A DNA stretch of 64,000 nt from Rhabditoides inermis. Taxonomy: Eukaryota > Nematoda > Chromadorea > Rhabditida > Rhabditidae. The notes below the pieces were generated by a model that saw only the letters and a program-made list of their open reading frames with translations, made no database searches and was not told the origin of the DNA. The DNA lies in contig CAWZYM010000139.1 of NCBI GenBank assembly GCA_963966185.1, forward strand, positions 310,001 through 374,000. Direction: 5' to 3'. Shown here piece by piece: positions 9,844-21,240 of the stretch; within the stretch, counting starts at the first letter, position 1, and each line of letters starts with the position of its first letter. The translations under genes were made by a program, and so were the position numbers.

Positions 9844-11387
9844 GTTTCTATTCGCATTCAAATTATACATTTTGAAAAACCCGAAATGTCTGAGAAAAAC
9901 AATGGGCTTTTTCGTAACGAAAATCGATGTTTTCTGTCTGTGCATATTCGACGACCGATCTAGGATCGGTTGTAGCTATCTGAAGCTTGACTTCTGCAGA
10001 GTTACAGGACCGTTGTGTGCTCATGTTTCAAAACACATGGTGCTCTTGCCCTCGGTAGCGAGGAGACTGGGGCAAGAGAAGAGAGGGAGAGAGGGGGAGA
10101 AAGAGAGAGATGAACGATAACTTTTTTCAATCACAAGCACTTGTGAGAGTTATATACAACTGCAACTGGGTCTTCTATTCGCATTCAAATTATACTTTTT
10201 GAAAAACCCGAAATGTCTGAAAAAAAACATTGGGCTTTTTCGTAACGAAAATCGATGTTTTCTGTCTGTGCATATTCGACGACCGATCTAGAATCGGTTG
10301 TATCTATCTGAAGCTTGACTCCTGCAAAGATACAGGACCGTTGTGTGCTCACGTTTCAAAATACATGGTGCTCTCGCCCTTTGTAGCGAGGAGACTGGGG
10401 CGAGAGAAGAGAGGTAAAGAGGGGGAGAAAGAGAGAGATAAACGATAACTTTTTCATTCACAAGCACTTGTGAGAGTTGAACACAACTGCAACTGGGTCT
10501 TCTATTTGCATTCAAATTATACTTTTTGAAAAACCCGAAACGTCTGGAAAACAATAAACAATGATCTTCTTCGTAAAGGTAAATCGAGGTGTTCTGTCTG
10601 TGCATATTCGACGACCGATATAGGAACGGTTGTATTCATCTGAAGCTTGATTCCTGCGAAGATACAGGACCGTTGCTCACGTTTCAAAATACATGGTGTT
10701 CTCGCCCTTGGTAGCGAGGAGACTGGGGCAAGGGAAGAGAGGGAGAGAGGGGGAAAAAGAGAAAGATGAACGATAACTTTTTCATTCAATAGCACTTGTG
10801 AAAGTTTTACACAACTGCGATTGAGTCTTCTATTCGCATTTAAATTATACTTTTTGAAAAACCCGAAACGTCTGAAAAAAAAACATTGGGCTTTTTCGTA
10901 ACGAAAATCGATGTGTTCTGTCTGTGCATATTCGACGACCGATCTTGGATCGGTTGTTTTCTCTTTGAAGCTTGACTCCTGCGAAGATACAGGACCGTTG
11001 TGTGCTCACGTTTCAAAATACATGGTGCTCTCGCCCTTGGTAGCGAGAAGACTGGGGCAAGAGAAGAGAGGGAGAGAGGGGGAGAAAGAGAGAGATGAAC
11101 GATAACTTTTTCATTCGATAGCACTTGTGAGAGTTATACACAACTGCAATTGGATCTTCTATTCGCATTCAAATTATACTTTTTAGAAAAACCAAAATGT
11201 CTGAAAAAAAAAATTGGGCTTTTTCGTAAAGGTAGATCAAGGTGTTCTGTCTGTGCATTTTCGACGACCGATCTAGGATCGGTTGTAGCTATCTGAAGCT
11301 TGACTCCTGCATAGTTACAGGACCGTTGTGTGCTCACGTTTCAAAATACATGGTGCTCTCGCCCTTGGTAGCGAGGAGACTTGGGCA

Positions 11388-11402
11388 AGAGAAGAGATAA
11401 CT
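11388..11402 (+). repeat. 298-bp monomer variant with collapsed G/A tract
   Basis: The polypurine tract is cut from CAAGAGAAGAGAGGG...GATGAACGATAAC to CAAGAGAAGAGATAAC, about 33 bp lost with GA at both ends. The spacing to the next anchor falls to 298. The same form occurs near 17264, 33889, 38440, 40047, 42310, 43917 and 58084, each time followed by a monomer with ATGTTCGAAATACAATAAAC. Confidence 0.9.
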
Positions 11403-11632
11403 TTTCATTCACAAGCACTTGTGAGAGTTATACACAACTGCAACTGGGTCTTCTATTCGCATTCAAAATATACTTTTTGAAAAACCCGAAATGTTCGAAA
11501 TACAATAAACAATGGTCTTCTTCGTAAAGGTAGATCGAGGTGTTCTGTCTGTGCATATTCGACGACCGAACTAGGATCGGTTGTAGCTATCTGAAGCTTG
11601 ACTCCTGCGAAGATACGGGACCGTTGTGTGCT

Positions 11633-14600
11633 CACGTTTCAAAATACATGGTGCTCTCGCCCTTGGTAGCGAGGAGACTGGGGCAAGGGAAGAGAGGGAG
11701 AGAGGGGGAGAAAGAGAGAGGTGAACGATAACTTTTTCATTCAAAAACACTTGTGAGAGTTATACACAACTGCAACCGGGTCTTCTATTCGCATTAAAAT
11801 TATATTTTTTGAAAAACCCGAAATGTCTGAAAAAAACAATGGGCTTTTTCGTAACGAAAATCGATGAGTTCTGTCTGTGCATATTCGACGACCGATCTAG
11901 GATCGGTTGTATTTATCTGAAGCTTGACTCCTGCGAAGATACAGGACCGTTGTGTGCTCACGTTTCAAAATACATGGTGCTCTCGCCCTTGGTAGCGAGG
12001 AGACTGGGGCAAGGGAAGAGAGGGAGAGAGGAGGGGGGGGGGGAAAGAGAGAGATGAACGATAACTTTTTCATTCACAAGCACTTGTGAAAGTTATATAC
12101 AACTGCAACTGGGTCTTCTATTCGCTTTCAAAGTATACTTTTTGAAAACCTGAATTGTCTGAAAAAAAACAATGGGCTTTTTCGTAACGAAAATCGATGT
12201 TTTCTGTCTGTGCATATTCGACGACCGATCTAGGATCGGTTGTATCTATCTGAAGGTTGACTCCTGCGAAGAAACAGGACCGTTGTGTGCTCACGTTTCA
12301 AAATACATGGTGCTCTCGCCCTTGGTAGCGAGGAGACTGGGGCAAGAGAAGAGAGGGAGAGAGGGGGAGAAAGAGAGAGATGAACGATAACTTTTTCATT
12401 CACAAGCATTTGTGAGAATTATACACATTTGCAACTGGGTCTTCTATGCGCATTCAAATTATACTTTTTGAAAAACCCGAAACGTCTGAAAAACAATAAA
12501 CAATGGTCTTCTTCGTAAAGGTTAATCGAGGTGTTCTGTCTGTGCATAATCGACGACCGATCTAGGATCGGTTGTAGCTATCTGAAGCTTGACTCCTGCA
12601 TAGTTACAGGACCGTTGTGTGCTCACGTTTCAAAATACATGGTGCTCTCGCCCTTGGTAGCGAGGAGACTGGGGCAAGGGAAGAGAGGGAGAGAGAGAGG
12701 AGAAAGAGAGAGGTGAACGATAACTTTTTCATTCAAAAGCACTTGTGAGAGTTATACACAACTGCAACTGGGTCTTCTATTCGCATTAAAATTATACTTT
12801 TCGAAAAACCCGCAATGTCAGATAAAACAATGGGCTTTTTCGTAACGAAAATCGATGAGTTCTGTCTGTGCATATTCGACGACCGATCTAGAATCGGTTG
12901 TATCTATCTGAAGCTTGACTCCTGCGAAGATACAGGACCGTTGTGTGCTCACGTTTCAAAATACATGGTGCTCTCGCCCTTGGTAGCGAGGAGACTGGGC
13001 AAGAGAAGAGAGGTAGAGAGGGGGAGAAAGAGAGAGATGAACGATAACTTTTTCATTTACAAGCACTTGTGAGAGTTTTACACAACTGCAATTGGGTCTT
13101 CTATTCGCATTCAAATTATACTTTTTGAAAAACCCGAAATGTCTGAAAAAAACAATGGTCTTCTTCGTAAAGGTAAATCGAGGTGTTCTGTCTGTGCATA
13201 TTCGACGACCGATCTAGGATCGGTTGTAGCTACCTGAAGCTTGACTTCTGCTAAGTTACAGGATCGTTGTGTGCTCATGTTTCAAAATACATGGTGCTCT
13301 CTCCCTTGGTAGCGAGGAGACTGGGGCAAGAGAAGAGAGGTAGAGAGGGGGAGAAAGAGAGAGATGAACGATAACTTTTTCATTCACAAGCACTTGTGAG
13401 AGTTATACACAACTGCAACTGAGTCTTCTATTCGCATTCAAATTATACATTTTGAAAAACCCGAAATGTCTGAGAAAAACAATGGGCTTTTTCGTAACGA
13501 AAATCGATGTTTTCTGTCTGTGCATATTCGACGACCGATCTAGGATCGGTTGTAGCTATCTGAAGCTTGACTTCTGCAGAGTTACAGGACCGTTGTGTGC
13601 TCATGTTTCAAAACACATGGTGCTCTTGCCCTCGGTAGCGAGGAGACTGGGGCAAGAGAAGAGAGGGAGAGAGGGGGAGAAAGAGAGATATGAACGATAA
13701 CTTTTTCATTCACAAGCATTTGTGAGAATTATACACAACTGCAATTGGGTCTTCTATTCGCATTCAAATAATACTTTTTGAAAAACCCGAAATGTCTGAA
13801 AAAAACAATGGTCTTCTTCGTAAAGGTAAATCGAGGTGTTCTGTCTGTGCATTTTTGACGACCGACCTAGGATCGGTTGTAGCTATCTGAAGCTTGACTC
13901 CTGCGTAGTTACGGGACCGTTGTGTGCTCACGTTTCAAAATACATGGTGCTCTCGCCCTTGGAAGCGAGGAGACTGGGGCAAGGGAAGAGAGGGAGAGAG
14001 AGAGGAGAAAGAGAGAGGTGAACGATAACTTTTTCATTCAAAAGCACTTGTGAGAGTTATACACAACTGCAACTGGGTCTTCTATTCGCATTAAAATTAT
14101 ACTTTTTGAAAAACCCGCAATGTCAGATAAAACAATGGGCTTTTTCGTAACGAAAATCGATGAGTTCTGTCTGTGCATATTCGACGACCGATCTAGAATC
14201 GGTTGTATCTATCTGAAGCTTGACTCCTGCGAAGATACAGGACCGTTGTGTGCTCACGTTTCAAAATACATGGTGCTCTCGCCCTTGGTAGCGAGGAGAC
14301 TGGGCAAGAGAAGAGAGGTAGAGAGGGGGAGAAAGAGAGAGATGAACGATAACTTTTTCATTTACAAGCACTTGTGAGAGTTTTACACAACTGCAATTGG
14401 GTCTTCTATTCGCATTCAAATTATACTTTTTGAAAAACCCGAAATGTCTGAAAAAAACAATGGTCTTCTTCGTAAAGGTAAATCGAGGTGTTCTGTCTGT
14501 GCATATTCGACGACCGATCTAGGATCGGTTGTAGCTATCTGAAGCTTGACTTCTGCTAAGTTACAGGATCGTTGTGTGCTCATGTTTCAAAATACATGGT

Positions 14601-16275
14601 GCTCTCGCCCTTGGTAGCGAGGAGACTGGGGCAAGAGAAGAGAGGTAGAGAGGGGGAGAAAGAGAGAGATGAACGATAACTTTTTCATTCACAAGCACTT
14701 GTGAGAGTTATACACAACTGCAACCCGGGGTTTCTATTCGCATTCAAATTATACATTTTGAAAAACCCGAAATGTCTGAGAAAAACAATGGGCTTTTTCG
14801 TAACGAAAATCGATGTTTTCTGTCTGTGCATATTCGACGACCGATCTAGGATCGGTTGTAGCTATCTGAAGCTTGACTTCTGCAGAGTTACAGGACCGTT
14901 GTGTGCTCATGTTTCAAAACACATGGTGCTCTTGCCCTCGGTAGCGAGGAGACTGGGGCAAGAGAAGAGAGGGAGAGAGGGGGAGAAAGAGAGAGATGAA
15001 CGATAACTTTTTTCAATCACAAGCACTTGTGAGAGTTATATACAACTGCAACTGGGTCTTCTATTCGCATTCAAATTATACTTTTTGAAAAACCCGAAAT
15101 GTCTGAAAAAAAACATTGGGCTTTTTCGTAACGAAAATCGATGTTTTCTGTCTGTGCATATTCGACGACCGATCTAGAATCGGTTGTATCTATCTGAAGC
15201 TTGACTCCTGCAAAGATACAGGACCGTTGTGTGCTCACGTTTCAAAATACATGGTGCTCTCGCCCTTTGTAGCGAGGAGACTGGGGCGAGAGAAGAGAGG
15301 TAAAGAGGGGGAGAAAGAGAGAGATAAACGATAACTTTTTCCTTCACAAGCACTTGTGAGAGTTGAACACAACTGCAACTGGGTCTTCTATTTGCATTCA
15401 AATTATACTTTTTGAAAAACCCGAAACGTCTGGAAAACAATAAACAATGATCTTCTTCGTAAAGGTAAATCGAGGTGTTCTGTCTGTGCATATTCGACGA
15501 CCGATATAGGAACGGTTGTATTCATCTGAAGCTTGATTCCTGCGAAGATACAGGACCGTTGCTCACGTTTCAAAATACATGGTGCTCTCGCCCTTGGTAG
15601 CGAGGAGACTGGGGCAAGGGAAGAGAGGGAGAGAGGGGGAAAAAGAGAAAGATGAACGATAACTTTTTCATTCAATAGCACTTGTGAAAGTTTTACACAA
15701 CTGCGATTGAGTCTTCTATTCGCATTTAAATTATACTTTTTGAAAAACCCGAAACGTCTGAAAAAAAACATTGGGCTTTTTCGTAACGAAAATCGATGTG
15801 TTCTGTCTGTGCATATTCGACGACCGATCTTGGATCGGTTGTTTTCTCTTTGAAGCTTGACTCCTGCGAAGATACAGGACCGTTGTGTGCTCACGTTTCA
15901 AAATACATGGTGCTCTCGCCCTTGGTAGCGAGAAGACTGGGGCAAGAGAAGAGAGGGAGAGAGGGGGAGAAAGAGAGAGATGAACGATAACTTTTTCATT
16001 CGATAGCACTTGTGAGAGTTATACACAACTGCAATTGGATCTTCTATTCGCATTCAAATTATACTTTTTAGAAAAACCAAAATGTCTGAAAAAAAAAATT
16101 GGGCTTTTTCGTAAAGGTAGATCAAGGTGTTCTGTCTGTGCATTTTCGACGACCGATCTAGGATCGGTTGTAGCTATCTGAAGCTTGACTCCTGCATAGT
16201 TACAGGACCGTTGTGTGCTCACGTTTCAAAATACATGGTGCTCTCGCCCTTGGTAGCGAGGAGACTTGGGCAAGA
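11633..16275 (+). repeat. Higher-order unit, second occurrence (one monomer shorter)
   Basis: Anchors begin at 11866, 12199, 12531, 12857, 13183, 13509, 13836, 14162, 14488, 14815, 15143, 15475, 15798 and 16127. It matches 6425-11390. The monomer at 12531 begins like the one at 7317 (AAAGGTTAATCG) and ends like the one at 7645 (CTCCTGCATAGTTAC), so one monomer was lost by exchange. The unit is cut at 16275, where copy 1 moves straight to GAGAAAAGAGGG instead of the collapsed G/A form. Confidence 0.88.
12033..12043 (+). repeat. G11 homopolymer in the G/A tract
   Basis: Eleven consecutive G replace the usual GGGGG. The matching unit at 6822-6829 has G8. Such runs slip easily in replication and sequencing, so the exact length is uncertain. 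Confidence 0.8.
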
Positions 16276-18890
16276 GAAAAGAGGGAGAGAGGGGGAGAAA
16301 GAGAGAGATGAACGATTGTTTTTTTCATTCACAAGCACTTGTGAGAGTTATACACAACTGCCACTGGGTCTTCTATTCGCATTCAAATTGTACTTTTTGA
16401 AAAACCCGAAATGTATGAAAAAAACAATGGGCTTTTTCGTAACGAAAATCGATGTTTTCTGTCTGTGCATATTTGACGACCGATCTAGGATCGGTTGTAG
16501 CTATCTGAAGCTTGACTCCTGCGAAGATACAGGACCGTTGTGTGCTCACGTTTCAAAATACATGGTGCTCTTGCCCTTGGTAGCGAGGAGACTGGGGCTA
16601 GAGAAAAGAGGGAGAGAGGGGGAGAAAGAGAGAGATGAACGATTGCTTTTTTCATTCACAAGCACTTGTGAGAGTTATACACAACTGCAACTGGGTCTTC
16701 TATTCGCATTCAAATTATACTTTTTGAAAAACCCGAAATGTCTGAAAAAAAAAACATTGGGCTTTTTCGTAACGAAAATCGATGTTTTCTGTCTGTGCAT
16801 ATTCGACGAACGATCTAGAATCGGTTGTATCTATCTAAAGCTTGACTCCTGCGAAGATACAGGACCGTTGTGTGCTCACGTTTCAAAATACATGGTGCTC
16901 TCGCCCTTTGTAGCGAGGAGACTGGGGCGAGAGAAGAGAGGTAAAGAGGGGGAGAAAGAGAGAGATAAACGATAACTTTTTCATTCACAAGCACTTGTGA
17001 GAGTTGAACACAACTGCAACTGGGTCTTCTATTTGCATTCAAATTATACTTTCTGAAAAACCCGAAATGTCTGAAAAAACAATGGGCTTCTTCCTAACGT
17101 AAATCGAAGTGTTCTGTCTGTGCATTTTCGACCACCGATCTAGGATCGGTTGTAGCTATCTGAAGCTTGACTCCTGCATAGTTACAGGACCGTTGTGTGC
17201 TCACGTTTCAAAATACATGGTGCTCTCGCCCTTGGTAGCGAGGAGACTGGGGCAAGAGAAGAGATAACTTTTCATTCACAAGCACTTGTGAGAGTTATAC
17301 ACAACTGCAATTGGGTCTTCTATTCGCATTCAAAATATACTTTTTGAAAAACCCGAAATGTTCGAAATACAATAAACAATGGTCTTCTTCGTAAAGGTAG
17401 ATCGAGGTGTTCTGTCTGTGCATATTCGACGACCGAACTAGGATCGGTTGTAGCTATCTGAAGCTTGACTCCTGCGAAGATACAGGACCGTTGTGTGCTC
17501 ACGTTTCAAAATACATGGTGCTCTCGCCCTTGGTAGCGAGGAGACTGGGGCAAGGGAAGAGAGGGAGAGAAGGGGAGAAAGAGAGAGATGAACGATAACT
17601 TTTTCATTCACAAGCACTTGTGAGAGTTATACACAACTGCGATTGAGTCTTCTATTCGCATTCAAATTATACTTTTTAGAAAAACCAAAATGTCTGAAAA
17701 AAACATTGGGCTTTTTCGTAACGAAAATCGATGTGTTCTGTCTGTGCATATTCGACGACCGATCTAGGATCGGTTGTATCTCTTTAAAGCTTGACTCCTG
17801 CGAAGATACAGGACCGTTGTGTGCTCACGTTTCAAAATACATGGTGCTCTTGCCCTTGGTAGCGAGGAGACTGGGGCAAGAGAAAAGAGGGAGAGAGGGG
17901 GAGAAAGAGAGAGATGAACGATAACTTTTTCTTTTAAAAGCACTTGTGAGAGTTATACACAACTGCAACTGGGTCTTCTATTCGCAATAAAAGTATCCTT
18001 TTGAAAAACCCGAATTGTCTGAAAAAACAATGGGCTTTTTCGTAACGAAAATCGATGTTTTCTGTCTGTGCATATTCGACGACCGATCTAGGATCGGTTG
18101 TAGCTATCTGAAGCTTGACTCCTGCGAAGATACAGGACCGTTGTGTGCTCACGTTTCAAAATACATGGTGCTCTCGCCCTTGGTAGCGAGGAGACTGCTG
18201 CAAGAGAAGAGAGGGAGAGAGGGGGAGAAAGAGAGAGATGAACGATTGCTTTTTTCATTCACAAGCACTTGTGAGAGTTATACACAACTGCAACTGGATC
18301 TTCTATTCGCATTTAAATTATACTTTTTGAAAAACCCGAAACGTCTGGAAAACAATAAACAATGGTCTTCTTCGTAAAGGTAGATCGATGTTTTCTGTCT
18401 GTGCATATTCGACGACCGAACTAGGATCGGTTGTAGCTATCTGAAGCTTGACTCCTGCGAAGATACAGGACCGTTGTGTGCTCACGTTTCAAAATACATG
18501 GTGCTCTTGCCCTTGGTAGCGAGAAGACTGGGGCAAGAGAAGAGAGGTAGAGAGGGGGAGGAAGAGAGAGATAAACGATAACTTTTTCATTCACAAGCAC
18601 TTGTGAGAGTTGGACACAACTGCAACTGGGTCTTCTATTTGCATTCAAATTATACTTTCAGAAAAACCCGAAGTGTCTGAAAAAAAACAATGGGCTTCTT
18701 CCTAACGTAATACGAGGTGTTCTGTCTGTGCATATTCGACGACCGATCTAGGATCGGTTGTAGCTATCTGAAGCTTGACTCCTGCAAAGATACAGGACCG
18801 TTGTGTGCTCACGTTTCAAAATACATGGTGTTCTCGCCCTTGGTAGCGAGGAGACTGGGGCAAGAGAAGAGAGGGAGAGAAGGGGAGAAA
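16276..18890 (+). repeat. Satellite monomers 48-55 with in-phase units
   Basis: Anchors begin at 16454, 16784, 17109, 17407, 17733, 18057, 18390 and 18717. The units at 16127-16784 are in phase, so one plus-strand frame stays open for 282 codons (16127-16975), but it starts at GTG and repeats the monomer translation three times. The monomers at 18057 (CTTTTAAAAGCAC, GAGACTGCTGC), 18390 and 18717 (P subtype) found a module reused after 50 kb. Confidence 0.93.
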
Positions 18891-21240
18891 GAGAGAGATG
18901 AACGATAACTTTTCATTCACAAGCACTTGTGAGAGTTATACACAACTGCAACTGGGCCTTCTATTCGCATTCAAAATATACTTTTTAGAAAAACCGAAAT
19001 GTCTGAAAAAAACATTGGGCTTTTTCGTAACGAAAATCGATGTGTTCTGTCTGTGCATATACGACGACCGATCTAGGATCGGTTGTATCTCTTTGAAGCT
19101 TGACTCCTGCGAAGATAAAGGACCGTTGTGTGCTCACGTTTCAAAATACATGGTGCTCTCGCCCTTGGTAGCGAGGAGACTGGGGCAAGAGAAGAGAGGG
19201 AGAGAGGGGGAGGGGGAGAAAGAGAGAGATGAACGATAACTTTTTCATTCAAAAGCACTTGTGAGAATTATACACAACTGCAACTGGGTCTTCTATTCGC
19301 ATTCAAAATATACTTTTTGAAAAACCCGAAATGTTTGAAATACAATAAACAATGGTCTTCTTCGTAAAGGTAGATCGAGGTGTTCTGTCTGTGCATATTC
19401 GACGACCGATCTATAATCGGTTGTATCTATCTGAAGCTTGACTCCTGCGAAGATACAGGACCGTTGTGTGCTCACGTTTCAAAATACATGGTGCTCTCGC
19501 CCTTTGTAGCGAGGAGACTGGGGCGAGAGAAGAGAGGTAAAGAGGGGGAGAAAGAGAGAGATAAACGATGACTTTTTCATTCACAAGCACTTGTGAAAGT
19601 TGAACACAACTGCAACTGGGTCTTCTATTTGCATTCAAATTATACTTTCAGAAAAACCGAAATGTCTGAAAAAAACATTGGGCTTTTTCGTAACGAAAAT
19701 CGATGTGTTCTGTCTGTGCATATACGACGACCGATCTAGGATCGGTTGTATCTCTTTGAAGCTTGACTCCTGCGAAGATAAAGGACCGTTGTGTGCTCAC
19801 GTTTCAAAATACATGGTGCTCTCGCCCTTGGTAGCGAGGAGACTGGGGCAAGAGAAGAGAGGGAGAGAGGGGGAGGGGGAGAAAGAGAGAGATGAACGAT
19901 AACTTTTTCATTCAAAAGCACTTGTGAGAGTTATACACAACTGCAACTGGGTCTTCTATTCGCATTCAAAATATACTTTTTGAAAAACCCGAAATGTTTG
20001 AAATACAATAAACAATGGTCTTCTTCGTAAAGGTAGATCGAGGTGTTCTGTCTGTGCATATTCGACGACCGATCTAGGATCGGTTGTAGCTATCTGAAGC
20101 TTGACTTCGGCGAAAATACAGGACCGTTGTGTGCTCACGTTTCAAAATACATGGTACTCTCGCCCTTGGTAGCGAGGAGACTGGGGCAAGGGAAGAGAGG
20201 GAGAGAAGGGGAGAAAGAGAGAGATGAACGATAACTTTTTCATTCACAAGCACTTGTGAGAGTTATACACAACTGCGATTGAGTCTTCTATTCGCATTCA
20301 AATTATACTTTTTAGAAAAACCGAAATGTCTGAAAAAAAACATTGGGCTTTTTCGTAACGAAAATCGATGTGTTCTGTCTGTGCATATACGACGACCGAT
20401 CTAGGATCGGTTGTATCTCTTTGAAGCTTGACTCCTGCAAAGATAAAGGACCGTTGTGTGCTCACGTTTCAAAATACATGGTGCTCTCGCCCTTGGTAGC
20501 GAGGAGACTGGGGCAAGAGAAGAGAGGGAGAGAGTGGGAGGGGGAGAAAGAGAGAGATGAACGATAACTTTTTCATTCAAAAGCACTTGTGAGAGTTATA
20601 CACAACTGCAACTGGGTCTTCTATTCGCATTCAAAATATACTTTTTGAAAAACCCGAAATGTTTGAAATACAATAAACAATGGTCTTCTTCGTAAAGGTA
20701 GATCGAGGTGTTCTGTCTGTGCATATTCGACGACCGATCTATAATCGGTTGTATCTATCTGAAGCTTGACTCCTGCGAAGATACAGGACCGTTGTGTGCT
20801 CACGTTTCAAAATACATGGTGCTCTCGCCCTTTGTAGCGAGGAGACTGGGGCGAGAGAAGAGAGGTAAAGAGGGGGAGAAAGAGAGAGATAAACGATAAC
20901 TTTTTCATTCACAAGCACTTGTGAAAGTTGAACACAACTGCAACTGGGTCTTCTATTTGCATTCAAATTATACTTTCAGAAAAACCGAAATGTCTGAAAA
21001 AAAACATTGGGCTTTTTCGTAACGAAAATCGATGTGTTCTGTCTGTGCATATACGACGACCGATCTAGGATCGGTTGTATCTCTTTGAAGCTTGACTCCT
21101 GCAAAGATAAAGGACCGTTGTGTGCTCACGTTTCAAATTACATGGTGCTCTCGCCCTTGGTAGCGAGGAGACTGGGGCAAGAGAAGAGAGGGAGAGAGTG
21201 GGAGGGGGAGAAAGAGAGAGATGAACGATAACTTTTTCAT
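18891..21240 (+). repeat. 664-bp dimer higher-order repeat, copy 1 (about 3.5 units)
   Basis: Anchors at 19042/19380, 19705/20043, 20370/20708 and 21034 alternate two monomer types with a 663-666 bp period. Type A has CATATACGACGACC, an intact dyad, TATCTCTTTGAAGC, GATAAAGGACC and a doubled G box (GGGGGAGGGGGAG). Type B has AATACAATAAAC; two of its forms are ATAATCGG with CCCTTTGTAGCG (19380, 20708), while 20043 keeps the intact dyad. The same dimer family is larger at 46021-50670. Confidence 0.9.

Larger units (their letters stand above)
6425..11632 (+). repeat. 16-monomer higher-order unit, first occurrence
   Basis: Anchors begin at 6658, 6985, 7317, 7645, 7971, 8297, 8623, 8950, 9276, 9602, 9929, 10257, 10589, 10913, 11242 and 11540. 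Those at 7645-11242 recur in the same order at 12531-16127 with an offset of 4,886 (4,885 at the end). Those at 6658 and 6985 recur at offsets of 5,208 and 5,214. Marker variants include CCCGGG (9838-9843), ACAGGACCGTTGCTC with GTGT missing in the 10589 unit, and GATCTTGG in the 10913 unit. Confidence 0.88.
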
